Below are positions 49,310 to 62,320 of a DNA stretch of 64,000 nt, one piece after another; within the stretch, counting starts at the first letter, position 1, and the number at the start of each line of letters is the position of its first letter. Below the pieces are notes generated by a model. It saw only the letters and a list, made by a program, of their open reading frames with translations. It was not told the origin of the DNA and made no database searches. The stretch lies in NCBI GenBank assembly GCA_023853785.1, contig JAJIRX010000579.1, positions 1 to 64,000 on the forward strand. Direction: 5' to 3'. This stretch comes from Psilocybe azurescens (taxonomy: Eukaryota; Basidiomycota; Agaricomycetes; Agaricales; Agrocybaceae). A program made the translations under genes and the position numbers.

Positions 49310-49808
49310 GATGTATATTTTGAATATAAATTGCCTATATACTAAATTATATGGATATTGGAGAAGACGAAAACATAACACAAAACTTTTTAAACCGTAT
49401 TACGAGCGGAAGTTACAACCGTGGCCCGTCGGTATGTATAACACTCGAGTTAATCTATTTATAATATATTGGAGGCATATCACGACCATTCGAACGAGAA
49501 GACGATGTTATGCTCGCTACTAACACTGAAGTCCGCGCAGGAATCAGCAATTGTAAATGTCCGATATAGTTGCCAGCAAATAAGCCATCGTGGCTTTCGC
49601 TGAATCCTTCAACCTTGCATGATCCATTCAAAATGTCTCGAAATTCAATGGCGTTCCGCATAAGCTCGTTGACCTGGGTCGATGCAGTTGACGGGCAGTC
49701 AAGCGATGGTCGCCAGAAATGTTCCGATGCCAATAGAATGGGTGTCAACGACGAATATGGCGCAGCAAAGGAAGCGTCTTGTGGTATGCTGTCTTCCGGA
49801 ATCTACAC

Positions 49809-52105
49809 TCATTGATCCTCAGAAACCTCGTGAAAGCTGTTCAACAATCGCTGCCAATCCTTCTCAGTATAAACCTCCCAATAATCCAACCACCACTGTT
49901 CGCGAAGCAGCACAGCCGAGGGTCCGCCCAACGTCTCCACCTGGTCTTTCAATGCGCGGGCGAGCGAACGAGCCTTGACCATATCCGGACACATATTCTC
50001 CAACCACACCAAGTCCACCGACGGAGGAAACAGCGTTAGCATGCCTTCCGCGCAGAGCTTCACCCTGTCGAGTCGACCGATTTCTTTCCCGCGCGTCAAC
50101 CATTGTTCGAATTCCTCAAACATTCCACACGCTAATTTGAGGTGGTCGACGTTCACACCGATGCCAATTCCACCGCGATCATCTTGAGAGGCGGCCGTGA
50201 GTGCTGGTAAGATCAAGCGATGGAGGAGCGCCCACGCCACCACGATGTCGTGGATCTGCAGCCCATATTTACGTGGTAAAATCGTTTTAACGCAGAGTAA
50301 GATCTGGATGGTGATTTCTGGATTAAGGAGATTGTATGAAGAAGGACTGGACGATGAGGGTGTTGTCGAAGCGAGGTCTTGCAAAATCTCGGAGAGCCAG
50401 TCGTAGAATGGCTGTGGCACTTCTTGAGAGTTGAGAATCCTGATAACAGATTCAACAAACGCTGTCTTGAGGACGGGATGAGTATCTTGATGGAGATGAA
50501 GGTAGTAGGCGGAGATGATATCGCGTTTCTGAGGATCCGTAGGAGAGAATCGATCATCCAACATCACTCGCATAGTAGCGTTGTCGATTTGGCCATCTAG
50601 GTAGAAACCTGATATGGTCGTGGCAGCTGTACTGATGTCCAAGTCGGCGAGGTTGTGGTAGATAGGGTAGACGGCATCCACGCTCTGAGAGAACGTCGAG
50701 TTGACCCACTGCAAGCCATGTACGAGATCGTCTGAATCCTTAAAAACTCGCGCAGTGCCCCTGACCACTTCTTGTGCATCCCGAAATTGTCTCCAGCGCA
50801 TATCGAACGACATCCAGTTGAGATCTCCCCGCTGATTTGAGGAGCCGATGAAAGCGAGGCGCATCAAGTTTTGCCCATGGAAGATTGGAAGGAGCTGAAG
50901 ATCCAAAAAAGGGTATGGCCTGTAAGGTAAAATAACCAAGATTGTGGGGATTTGTACGGGCACTGTGGGACTCGCAGATGTTTATCTTTGGTGAATGCAT
51001 GTTGCATAGCCGGAAGGGCGGTTGTGATGCCAACGAAGAGCATGACCACACCCACTGCAGCCGTTACGCAGGCAGCTACAGCCGTATTTCGTGTCCACAG
51101 CAAATCTAGGAGCCCGACGAAAAAGAGGATGAGAGATGTTTGGAGAAGAATGGGCAGGGCGGTCAGGATATCTGGTACCCGCCAATACAACAGTCCTTCG
51201 TATCGCATTTGTCGAAGGGCGACGGCGTCTTTGTGGGGAAGCGATGCGTCTCGTTGGAACTCGCGCAGCCATTGCAAGCAGAGGATACCGACCAGCACGG
51301 TCGTGAGGCCAAGTGTGAGGCTGAGAAACCACGCTGCGTTAATTCGGACATCGGAAGCGGCCACTGAAAAAGGAGTAGGAAGTAGATTAGATGGAACAGG
51401 GGTGGTCGAATTGGAAACTTGCTGCGCCATGAAAGCTAGGAGGCGAACCGACACATCGTCAGTATCTTCTGACAGCCATTTGTAGGATTCTATCGTAAAG
51501 GCTGTTACTGTTGCTGAGAACAAACCAGCCTACAGTTCGATTCAGTTACATGGCGTTGGGGGAAAAGAATGAGACAAATGGACCAACAAAGATGAGCAAC
51601 TTGTCGACCTCGTCTTTCCAGGCATCGCACATTTCATTGTCGTACTTTTCGACGAAATTGTGGCATCTTATCCAGGAATCGTCTTTCTTTTGGGATATTA
51701 TACCGATGCGGGTCGCTGCAATGCCAGGGCACATCTCCAAACTGTGTTCATAAGCCGAATTAGGATGTGGGTATGACAAAGTTGCAAACATTACGTACTT
51801 GTTCTTGATGTTCAGGCTGTGACCCCGGAATTGGAGACGACCCTTTCAAATTGGGTATCCTACTTTGCCGTCGGGGTGCCTTGCCATGACATATACATAT
51901 TAGCGTGTTACTATTGTACAGCAATGTCAAATACACATACAGGGTTATAAGGATGGTCATGTATAGATAGCTGACTGAAGCTGAATCTGGGGTGCTTCTC
52001 TGTCGAATATATGGCTTCGTGCGTGGACACGTGTTCCTCCTGGCCTTCAATCTTTGTCGCTTGGCTGTCCAGGCGCACTGGGCGTCTTTCTAGGTCTAAA
52101 GACAT
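49809..52105 (-). CDS. DUF6535-domain membrane protein
   Basis: Expanded Agaricomycete family of unknown function. Start MSLDLERRPVRLDSQATKIE at 52105. Later exons give QKKDDSWIRCHNFVEKYDNE and MCDAWKDEVDKLLIF, an intron (about 51525-51582), then the DUF6535 core. The core is AGLFSATVTAFTIESYKWL (TM1), NAAWFLSLTLGLTTVLVGIL with CLQWLREFQRD (TM2), the loop HKDAVALRQMRYEGLLYWRV, and ALPILLQTSLILFFVGLLDL (TM3) followed by a fourth TM. C-terminal to the membrane part is a long soluble helical region (DLNWMSFDMRWRQFRDAQEV onward) ending at 49809. A one-base change in the A-run at 50905-50910 is needed to join the two large exons. The family is often multicopy near transposons in mushroom genomes. 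Confidence 0.75.
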
Positions 52106-52981
52106 TGCATTTACTGCTTGTGAGGTACAAGTTAGAGCGTAGGTGCATGGCTTGACAGAGGCGGGTAAAGTTTCCTGTCAGCGCTGCGAATCCTAATCTA
52201 CCCCATTCGGTGGGGTGCGTTGTCGACTTGTTGAATCCGCAATCGCAAGATACCTGGCTTCAGATTTAAAATGTCAGAACACCAACGGCACGCTCTCTAC
52301 AATCCAGTCAATGAGATTAAGACCAGACTCCATCTCCATCCCATTAGAAAACGAACCTGAGACTGCCTAGTTCATACTTGAACAAAATGCAGATAACTTG
52401 AAGAAGTGGATTGTTTGATTGAAATTTTTCTTTGCTGCAGGAGGCGCCTGCAAGGATTCAAGTCACAGTTCCATTGAAGTATATTGGTGGACCTCCCTGC
52501 TATGAGGGCTTTATAATAAAGTCTATGTTGAGAAGGTACGAAGGGTACCGATGCTCGTCGCGTTCACGGCATCTACCAGCGGAGTCTAAATTATTATGAA
52601 TTTGTTTATCCCCGGCTACCGGTCAGTCCATTGCCCAAGTCCTGCCCACAACTGTCCACAACCTCTCCTTTACGATATCGATTCTTCATTTTTTTTTATT
52701 GTACACCCCTAGAGGTAAGAATTTATGTTTATACAGACAAATACCATTTTTCAAAGCAGGTTTTGTTTTATCACATGTGCCTTAAGTAGCCGGACCGGAA
52801 TTGCTGTGAAAGGCCCCTGAGCAACGTCCTCAAATTTCTCCAAATCGCTGACTTTCTTGGTAAACGACACGCCTTATTCCCCACAAAGGCTATTATAACT
52901 CAAAACGAAACTATATTCATTGGAAATTTTGTTAGAATACCCAATTTTTACTTCAGATCTACCCATCATACTTCGAGACAG
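52106..52981. other. Divergent intergenic region, no gene seen
   Basis: It lies between the reverse DUF6535 gene and forward PEX19, and has a pyrimidine/T-rich stretch near 52680-52700. No motif-bearing frame. Confidence 0.4.
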
Positions 52982-54278
52982 ATGTCGACATCTAAACCCA
53001 CACTCGAGAAGCAGACGATTGCCGATCCAGACGACGACCTCGACGATCTCGACGGTTAGTGCATGACTATGTCCAAACTTACCTTCTATTTAATTCACTT
53101 AACTTTCAGATGTTCTGTCTCAGTTCAACCCAAACACATCACAATCACCACTGACCCCACCTCCAAGCGCCAACCCAGCAACGACTCACGGGCGACCCAG
53201 AAACAACACACGCGTAGATGCATTTCCACCTTCAATTCCCGGATCAGGCAGCAATCTAGACCCAGCAATCGAAGCAGATGAGGATGCGCTCTCGTCAGAC
53301 TTCGCAAAGAGCTTGCGCGGGGATGGAGAGCCTGATGCGGGAGATCACAGGGAAGTGGCAAAGGCGGACGGGGATGCAGCGGGATCAGATGCGACGGAGG
53401 ACGAGAGAGCTCGTGCATTCAAAGCTGCCTGGGAAGCGATGCTGGTTGAAGGCATGGATGGGAACATCGGAGACACTGCGAGTCTAGGAGGAGAACCCTT
53501 TGTGAAACAAGAATCATCGTCATCATCAAAGGCAACGGACGCTGGTGCAGTTCCCCCAGGTGGTGGGTTCCAGGATAAAATAAAGCAGGCAATGGATAAA
53601 TTGAAAGAGAGTGAAACGAAATTGGTGCGTTCTCTCTTCCATCTTCATTTGACTTCAAATCAAACGAATGAGATTTCTTAGGAGGCTCTACATCGGGAGC
53701 CGCAGGCCCTGCAGGCGATCCTGAATCATTGGATGCCCTTCTGCAATCATTAGGCGATCTTGGCTTGGGAGAGGGTGGAGAAGACGACAAAGAGCTCGCG
53801 GGATTCCTCGAAAACATGATGGGACAGCTGATGAGCAAGGACGTACTTTACGAGCCGTTAAAAGAGCTAGCCGACGGGGTAAGACCAACGCCGTTATTAA
53901 CGTCTACGAAGCTGCCTAATAATAAAAACAATCCCGTCCAGTTCCCTTCATATCTCGAAAAACCTCCCTCACCAATCTCGGCCGAAGACAGGAAACGATA
54001 TGAGAGCCAGCTGGTCTGTGTTCGACAAATTCTCACCGTGTTCGATAAAGAAAGATACAGTGATGCCAATGCAGAATGCAACAAACAAATCGTGGATCTC
54101 ATGGGCGAGGTAAGTTTGAAATTTCTCAGTCGTTTTGTTACTCGTTCGTACCTTTGTATAACTCTTAAGGCTGACAACCGTTTCCAGATGCAATCATATG
54201 GCTCTCCCCGCTGAGGTCATGGGCCCCCTTCCAGCTGGCCTCCCCGGACTCGGCGAAGAAGGCTGCACCATCGCATAA
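52982..54278 (+). CDS. PEX19: Peroxin-19, import receptor for peroxisomal membrane proteins
   Basis: It binds newly made peroxisomal membrane proteins and docks on Pex3. Start MSTSKPTLEKQTIADPDDDL at 52982, with DDLDDVLSQFNP across the first intron (about 53054-53108), the conserved acidic N-terminal motif. Then come FAKSLRGDGEP, AFKAAWEAMLVEGMDG and FQDKIKQAMDKLKES, and after an intron ESLDALLQSLGDLGLGEG and FLENMMGQLMSKDVLYEPLK. Next are FPSYLEKPPSPISAEDRKRY and CVRQILTVFDKERYSDANAE. The final exon (after about 54187) reads MQSYGSP, PAEVMGPLPAGLPGLGEEG and ends CTIA, a C-a-a-X farnesylation box. A break inside the CCCC run near 54207-54210 must be corrected to reach that end. The joint near 53680 is also out of phase by a base or two. 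Confidence 0.85.
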
Positions 54279-55822
54279 ATCTCGCACAAACCGCCGTCCC
54301 GAGAGTCGGATCTCTACCCACAGTACACACACAATTGCTCACTCTGGACCTCAAATTTTTTTCACTACTACAGTATGTACATAGCACCCAACATTCTGAT
54401 GGGGATCTGATCTCAGTGTCTGATCGAAATCAGACAAATAAGCTTGGAATCTGTTGGGAGAAGCGCTTTCATCCGTCCGTCCATCCATCCATCCACAGCC
54501 CACGCGCGTGTGCGTTATTTATGTCTGTCTCAAACTCAAATCTTACCGTATGCTGTATAAATATCCTTGTTTCCGACGAAATTGCACTCTCCGTTACATT
54601 CCACGCTTGTCTGTCGAAGCAGGGATCGTCGTGATAGCCTTTGCACGAACACGTGTATCTGGGAAGAAAGAAGGCGACTGTATTCGCGCAATGCATTTTC
54701 AGGCTTCAGTGCTGCTTCTGCCGATCCTTCGCGGTATTTTGCTCGATCCACTGAACCTCAGAACTTCAGAACTTTGTCTTGATCCAAAACGTCGTACTTG
54801 TTTACTCCGATAGACCGTCATCATATTCTCGCAATACGTACTTGACAAGAAAAATTAACACATGATCTTTTTATTTTCAATCTTGAAAATTTTCTGGCTC
54901 TTCCGACTTGCACTCGGTGGAAGTAGCATTCTTGAGAATACGGAGGCGACATACATCGCACTCCGATTCTTTCCCGCTTCTGTGCCTCCATATTACCCAC
55001 CCTCTAGCTTAACTTGATGTGAAATGTCAGCACTCTACGCATAACTTGATCCGGCTCAGATCTCGACGTATATGCCGTCAGTTAATTATAACAGACCTTG
55101 TTTATGTGGCGCATGTTCTTTGCATGCTGCCCAATTGACATGATACCATTTATATAGTTCATATTGCATGGACATTTAAATGTAGGTAAAATACATACAA
55201 CGCTCTAAAGTCTAGAATTCTTTGAGCATTATCCAAACCTAGGTTGACTTTTGGCAGACCATGCCCGAAAAAAAAATGAACTGCCTATCTTTAGCAATAT
55301 CTCATTGTCTATTTTTGGATCTTCTTTCGGTACTTCTGGAGAAGTACGTATCCGTACTTCAATATTCGGACTATGGACTCCCCTTGCACCATTTCGTGGT
55401 TCATTGTAGTGGCGTATTTCGCTCTATCGGCGTCAAGAATGACGTTCGTCTGCTCGGACACCATGAATCCCCGTGACATGGTGGCGCCCGAACAACTGCG
55501 GAGGCGAACGCATATGGTGAAGCCTACATGTACGGCCTGTCAACTTTCCATTTTTGGTTAATACACCGGATTGTACCAGACGGTCTAAGCAACACCCATG
55601 GAGAAGATGCAATTTCATTGAAAATATTCATTAACAATACGGATTGGGTGGTATTGGGGTATTCGTAACATATACGTGATGGTGGAAACATTAGCATGAC
55701 AGAAAATTGCATGGACGTCAAAGGGAAATGCGGGAGCGGAAGCGCGGATAGAAGCTCAAATGTCTTTGTGAGAAAAGACGAGGCGACATGAGGCGAAAGA
55801 AGAAAGAATAATGGAGAAAAAA
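54279..55822. other. Intergenic stretch, no gene seen
   Basis: A short tandem CCGT/CCAT tract (about 54474-54496) lies in the PEX19 3' flank. Frames at 54335-54813 and 55261-55618 have no motifs. Confidence 0.45.
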
Positions 55823-56785
55823 TTATACGCTCGATTTCTCATGCTCTGAAATAGTCTCCTTCTCGTTCATAGAAGCCTTTGAAGGGCTTGAAGGCTCTTG
55901 TTCGGTAACTGCAATTTTCCTTTGCTTGTTTGACGCAATCCAGAGTGTGGCGGCAGAGATGTATGTAAGGACGAGCGTAAACCATGGAATGACGGCCACA
56001 AGTTTGACTGAGAAAATAAACTGATCGGTATCATGATCGGTATCCAAGCAATGCAGAGACACTTACGGTATGGGATATCTTTGTAGATTCTTGTCGAGCC
56101 CGAATGAGCCTCAACAGCCTTGACAGCGGAGTCAGGAAGCTGAACGGTTCCAATGAACGCCTTCACGTCTGCCTGGCCAGTTGAGAAGTAAATCATAAAG
56201 GGGATAAGGCTTCCCAAGAGGAATAACGAGGCGAGGATAAGGATGATAGACTGGGTTCGTAGAGTCCTTGCGGCTAGGGATTTGGTGAATGGGAGGAAAG
56301 GCGCGATAATAAATTTGGAGAGAATGACAGCAATCAGGAGGGATGCTGTGGTCGCTACGATTCCGGCATTGTAAATGGCTGTTAAATTGGAAGAAGAGTC
56401 GTTAGCTCATGAGTAGTGTGCCAAAGTATAGAGAGGTAGTACTGACCAGTGGTATTGATTTCAACAACTGAAGGAGGTGGAGCGAGCTTCTTCAACCTAG
56501 ATTTATCTTGGTTGGATTTGATCAAAGCATTAAGGCCTACAAAAAGTTAGGGGCACGGTCAGTATCGACTCCAACATCGATTTGATAGTCGATCCACTGA
56601 CCAACTGAGGATGAAATAACCGCAAGGCACCAGGTCAAGGTCAGAATGAGGAATCGAGCCTTTGGCAGGGGGCAACGGTGGAGGACATAGTGGTCAAAAC
56701 TAAAAGCGACGATATGCGACGGGCAGGACAGAGGGAGGAAATAGGTGGAGGGAAAAATCCTGAGGATGAAAAGACGTAGATGCAT
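55823..56785 (-). CDS. Small multi-pass membrane protein, unknown function
   Basis: Start MHLRLFILRIFPSTYFLPLS at 56785, with a second hydrophobic stretch RFLILTLTWCLAVISSSVGQ. After an intron (about 56536-56597) comes ALIKSNQDKSRLKKLAPPPS, and after another AIYNAGIVATTASLLIAVIL then KFIIAPFLP. RTQSIILILASLFLLGSLIP and FMIYFSTGQADVKAFIGTVQ follow. The last exon has AVIPWFTLVLTYISAATLWI and a charged tail EQEPSSPSKASMNEKETISE, ending at 55823. Four or five TM helices with a cytosolic-looking Ser/Glu tail. No family recognised; the exon pattern with consensus introns supports a real gene. Confidence 0.65.
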
Positions 56786-59365
56786 TCTTATTTAGCTTCC
56801 CAATTCGAAGTCACAACCCGTCCCACAGCAGACATTAATTCCACTTAATTCCAAATGCATAGTGCTTGCACGCGATCATTCGACCTGCATGCCTGTTTTT
56901 GATCCATCGGGATATGCATCTGGGAACGGATCTAGGAAAGTCAAGATGATCTTCCTGGGGCCCATGTGGACACTCATTCCTGGGAAGGAAGCGTTGGGGC
57001 ATTCTGGGGGATCACCTGGGGTCCATTAGTACCACATGACAGACTACTAAGTGTTAATTGGGTGTTATACAAGAGTTATGTTTTCCTTGTGATAAGATGG
57101 TTTTCTTACAGGGTTTGTGCAAAAGCTATGTTGTTCTCCAAGGAGAATATTGAAGGTGGCTAGATGGGAGAATCAGACTGACCAGTGACACTTGACAGTC
57201 CTTCCATGAAAGCGTCAAGTAACTCAAGCGGTGACCGTTGGAGTTACTGACGTCGAGACCCGGGACCCTGTTAAACACCCAAATATGGGTATAATACCCA
57301 TAAATGGACACATCGACGAAATTTTTAAAGCAAGCATGAGCCTCTGGATCCGTTTCTCACAAAATTCTTAAATGCAGAAACTATGCACTCCCACTCCTCT
57401 CCATAACCCTCCAGCATTCCAATGTAGCTTTTTCCTCGCATATTTCACGTCGACGAGCCAAGAAATCCGCCCATCTCTTAGCGAGAGGAAATTCAGGAAA
57501 GAAAGACGGGACAAGAACCCCTCAAGTGAGAAATTGTCTCCATTAAGCGGGAAAGTTCCGACAGGCCCCTATCCTATTCCTGAATGTACACCCAGGAGAC
57601 AACTAAGGAAAAGCACCAGGAAGAGTTAATCTGTGATCTGTCGGACCTCCGTGTCCGGCCTGAAAGTAATCTGGTCTGAGTTACACCTACATATATGGCC
57701 GCCGAAAAGCAATAAAGTAGATGTCTGTGATTGTGTTGAATTTCAATAGCTCTGACTAAAATACGCAAGAAATCGCAAAAGCTTCGATTGTACCTAAAAA
57801 TCATAAAACACTACTTAGGTTAAATGCCACTCATAATATACAAACGATATGGTGGCCTAGCTCCTCTCAGCTATGAGCTGAGCAAAGGTATTTTGCAACA
57901 ACTGAGCAATATCATATATGTCACAGATCCATTTTTCGGGGTACGGGGACAGGAATATTACACTACTTAACGGTACCGAGCTCACGCGGCTGCAGCCGTG
58001 CCTGGCCATCGGCGTCTGTGAGTCGTATGAGGTCGTTTATACACAGACCGATCACCGATGAATGAGAAAGATATGAATTTTGTTAATACATAGACAGGGG
58101 GACGTAGGTTGTCGCGTGTACGCTCAAGGAAATTCACTTCATAAATATACGTACCTTTGTGGGACCGCATGCATCGTACTTGCCACCCTAGTACACATCA
58201 TGACAAAATCCTTGTAGCACAAAGTAAGCTTGATGTTTCAACAGTAATGACTTCTTAATCGCTTAGTTGGCTCGATGGGTCTTGAGTACTACATACCGAG
58301 GTCACCAGGCCGCATTGAAGTAGCTCAATCTTAAGCGCTCAAAAGTCTGTGATAATAACTGGACGTAGAACATGCATAATAAGGTTAGAGTATACTGTTT
58401 GGTTTGGACACGCTTGGGCCCAGACTTCAAGTTACTTCAACACAGAATCTATATCAGAAAATTGAAATTGTCCGATGGAAATGTATCGATTACCACTTGT
58501 AAATAAGATGCTTTGATACAACGCGGGTCCCCTTCCCCGCCCCCTCGGTTAGGTTTTAATCTATATTATTCAAATATTACACCATCTGATCTGCGCAAGT
58601 GCTAGGTTTCTCTCTCCAGACCTTTACCATCTTTTATGCACTTGCAAAAATATTTTCGGAGGCATGTGTACTTGGGAAGTTGAGTGGATGTTTAGAGAGT
58701 TTTTAATTTAAGACTTGGTAGGATGAGTCTATATGATATGGGTTGACAATTGAGCCTCACACACTACCTGCGGCCCCCTGACTTGCTGCTCTGGGCAACG
58801 GGCACAATAACCCTCTTGGTCCTCAAAGAGGCTTGGATCAGCTTGGCTCGCGTTCGTTATTAATAAGCTCCGCTTAAAAGGATTATTCAGGAATTGAAGC
58901 ACGCGTTAGCGTGCTCTATGTAGTATGAAGGGCCCGAACCTTGTGGTGCGACGGAGTGTATGAGGCTTGAGTACTGAAGAGACGCCCTGTTTCGGCATCC
59001 GTGATCTGATTTCGACGCTTTGTAGGCTAGAATCGCAGCTCAGCGCAGCTTTTTGAAGTATTAGATTGCTGAATTGTTTAAAACAGCGGAAATGGCATTG
59101 GTGTTTTCGATCTTCTCAAGCAGCTTGGATTTAAATTAGTTATATGCTCAGCATTCACTATTCAACAGAATTGTTTCCAACAGAGTCGTAGCAAGAATTT
59201 ATTTCTATCTCTACCAAACGTTTTGAGTTGTATGTACCCATTCTTGAGCTACAATTCAAAGAAGGCGGCGAAGATGGTTCTAGAAGAAAAATGTATCCCG
59301 TTCTCTACAGCGTTTTCAAAATATCATCTCCTGTCTTTACAGGCTCCACCTCCGAGTTTTAAGGA

Positions 59366-59453
59366 TGCTTAGCGAAACATAGGTTACTATAGGTTACCAT
59401 AGGTTGCGAATCTCGTACGACAACGTACGACTCGATTCGCGAATTCGCGAATC
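59366..59453. repeat. Triple ATAGGTTAC/G motif followed by a 20-bp perfect palindrome
   Basis: Three ATAGGTT(A/G)C units occur in 40 bp. TCGTACG-ACAA-CGTACGA follows (59413-59430), then GATTCGCGAATTCGCGAATC (59434-59453), which equals its own reverse complement. Confidence 0.65.
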
Positions 59454-59610
59454 CTCAAAATTCCCCGAGATCTATAGTGCACACATGCTCATGCCGTTTG
59501 TACGGACCGATTACCCACTGCCAGTGCCCACCACTGCCACCGTACCAGTCATTCAACGGTTACAGTTAAGTATAGTAGGACCCCTGAAAGTACTATAAAA
59601 TCCCTGAGGC

Positions 59611-59760
59611 CGATCCGGATAGAAATTGAGAAAAATTCGTCTAAGGCATTAGGTCTGTCCGGATAGTTTTTTGGAATTTGAGCAAAAACCCTCAGGTCAG
59701 CGGTCCGGATAGAAAACTGGCCCGGCCAGGAGGCCTGACCCGACTCCGGATAGAAATTTG
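59611..59760. repeat. Iterated TCCGGATAG(A/T) motif, about 45-bp spacing
   Basis: TCCGGATAG occurs near 59614, 59659, 59704 and 59747, mostly followed by A/T-rich sequence and then Leu/Arg-neutral non-coding sequence. A fifth copy, TCCGGATAAAAATTG, lies near 60355 in the same orientation. Confidence 0.55.
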
Positions 59761-60903
59761 AAAAAGTCCCACCTAGGAGTCGATCTCAAGGTTATAGAGA
59801 GAAACTTAACAGTGCTATAATGCAAACCACTAAGCTAAATCAACTTTCTTCATAGCACAGTTCTAGTAGTAATCTAGAGTAAATAATGAATGGGCAGTAT
59901 ATTGCTTACAAAAATTTCTGCGTTCCAGAAACCGTTCCATAACCTATCTTACCACAAATTCAACGTCATTCTACAAATCTTTCCAGTCAAGACTACCACT
60001 TACGAATGCAATCCCCCATCATCCTTCCTCTGTTCTCTCAAGCACGCACCAGAACTCACCCAAAATGATCTCAAGATTTTACAGACGATATGAATATATT
60101 TAAGCAGCTAAAGGATAATCTGCAGAAAGTCTTACGGGCTGTAAAGGCGTTCGGGAAGCAGAAGACATTTGCTGAGGATGACGAGTAGGCCAGGCAAGTT
60201 CAAAATACAAGTATAGAATTTTTATTGCATGTAATTCTTTCTAATTTTTATTCTACGGCTCCCATAAATCACATAAAAGGTTTCCGGAGCGAAATTTATG
60301 AATTTTGGGCTTAAATTTTAATTTTTACAGTCCTGGGATATGCTGCAGGTCACGTCCGGATAAAAATTGCTCATCTCGCAGATAAGCTATTGACCGATCG
60401 AAAAGATTCCTTCGGGATAAGATGTCCGAAGAGATAAGAGAGAGAGCACAAATTATCCGTGTGACACGAATCCTTTGTGGGTGCGGAGGGCTTTGGCGGC
60501 AGAGAGGAGACGACCCAGAATTTCGGGTCACGTGATCTCCGAGGAGTCGAACCAACGACGCGAATGCAGCGCGAGACGCGACGTGGAAGGGAAGCGGGCC
60601 GCCAAAGGCCTGAGCGCTTGGGAAAGCAAAGAGGAGATCCGAAACGGAGTCCAAGTGGCTGTACCGAAAGGAGAGAAGCTCACAACGGCCCACTTGGAGC
60701 GAGTTGGATCCAAGAGAGAAACCCCAAGCAGAGCAGAACTCCGCAATGTACAAGATGAATCACACCGAAGTCACAAGAAAAAGGGCAATTTTGATAATAT
60801 AGTGCTAGAAGTATGCATAAGGAATGAAGGCCGTGCAGTAAAGTAGATTAGCAAAAGAGAGCAGGGCTTGCAAAGTCACGAGAGGATAAGCACATAATGT
60901 AGT

Positions 60904-62320
60904 CTAGCGAGCAGCAATTTCAACGGAAGTCAGGGGAATGTTACATCTAATACGGTATTGATCGATAACTGAAGACAGAGTGTCCATGTTAGAAAGCGAG
61001 TAGGAAGAAGCAGTGCTCAAAGGAATAATATCAGCCATGCGGCGCCAATAGAGAAGAAAGGCCAGCGAAGTCCAACCACCAGTGGCTGCCACCACCTGCC
61101 GAATGTCAGAATGGGTCAGCGAAAGAAGAGGAAAGAAGGTGCACCTCTGGAGGAACACCCGCAAGAAGAAGGGTGACCGTACCACCAATCACGAAAGCAA
61201 TGACCGGAGACGTGCGCCAAGATCAGCGTCGTCCCAAATTTTGAGACAAATTCAAGGAAAGTGTGTTTAAACATATGCGACCAGGGCGCCAGAGGAGTTA
61301 CGATGTGCAAACAGCGATAATGAGGAAGGCACATCACGATTGACACGCAAATGATTACGGAGGGCTTCGACTGGACATAAAAACGTCCCTCCGGGCGGTA
61401 ACAATGACCTCAGCACCGATTTCGTGAGTGGTCTTGGTCCAGGGGATGTGAAAGCTGGCGGACAACACGTTCCCAGTTGCATCGTAACGAAAAGAGACTG
61501 TGTTAGGTCCGGCGACAACGTTTCTCGTGCAAGAAAAGGATGAAGAGGAAGTGACCGTGGTTTCTCCAAGACGTCGGCATCCAAAGAAAGTGACTAGAGC
61601 GCAGGCCCAGACTGCTGCATCCAAAGATTTCGAAATATCAATGCGTCGCTTGAGCTCAAAAAGGTGTTCGAGGGGAGACTGGAGGACGAGGAGGGCGTTT
61701 GAAGACAACACCCGCCTTATTAGCGGCCATACGAGCCAAAGTGAGCCATTCGTGGTCACCGTTCCAAGGCGCATGTTTGAGGATGTGCCAAGAACGAACA
61801 CCTGACAACCAGGAGCGGATGGTGTTGCCAGAAAAAACGACCAGAGGCCCATTTGACGAAAGCCGTAGAGTGATAGTAGACGCTGGCATGCGAGCGTCTT
61901 CGCTAATGCCCTTCTCGTCACAAAATTCGATAAATCGTTTGACGCCGGCAGCGTATCGTAGACTTAGTGTTGGCAGAGAGGGAGTCGGCCACTAGAGCAT
62001 AAGCGTCGTTGACAATGGAAGGAGGGTGGGTGCTCGCCAACAGAGCTCGGGTACAAAGATCATATGGTGATGACCAGGATACAAGACGCAGGGCAGCTGG
62101 AACGGAAGGACGGAATGGGCTGGATGAGGAACTGCGTGTGGGTTGGTTTGTGCAACGGGAAGGAGGGTGCGAGGACGAGGAGAAGGAAGAACACTAGAAA
62201 AGCTAGAAGTAAAAGACCTGTGAGATACAGGGGAAGGCTCTATATGAGGGACAATAGGGGAATTACAACGATACGGAGAGTCTGAAGAAGTCAAATCATC
62301 TGAACTATGCAATGCTGCCA
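60904..62320 (-). pseudogene. Tyrosine recombinase of the DIRS-like element
   Basis: The N-terminal core-binding part includes SGNTIRSWLSGVRSWHILKH then APWNGDHEWLTLAR. The catalytic domain opens DAAVWACALVTFFGCRRLGE, whose Arg is the first catalytic Arg. SASFHIPWTKTTHEIGAEVI and CPVEALRNHLRVN follow. Then come GHCFR (the H-x-x-R box), TVTLLLAGVPPEV and GGWTSLAFLLYWRR, with the catalytic Tyr. It ends near the stop at 60904. Frame changes lie near 61200 (an extra base after GHCFR) and 61270-61360, plus others toward the N-terminus, so it is probably inactive as written. Confidence 0.7.

Larger units (their letters stand above)
56786..60470. other. Gene-poor stretch with short repeats
   Basis: No coding region is supported over 3.7 kb; the longest frames (57372-57629, 57574-57804) lack motifs. 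It holds a hairpin AGCACGC-GTTA-GCGTGCT (58898-58915), a repeat cluster at 59366-59453, and the TCCGGATA series at 59611-60365. Confidence 0.5.

Noticed and set aside
60475..60846. Forward 123-codon and overlapping reverse 142-codon ORFs
   Set aside because: GC-rich open frames on both strands with no recognisable motif, next to the DIRS-like element; probably non-coding element DNA.
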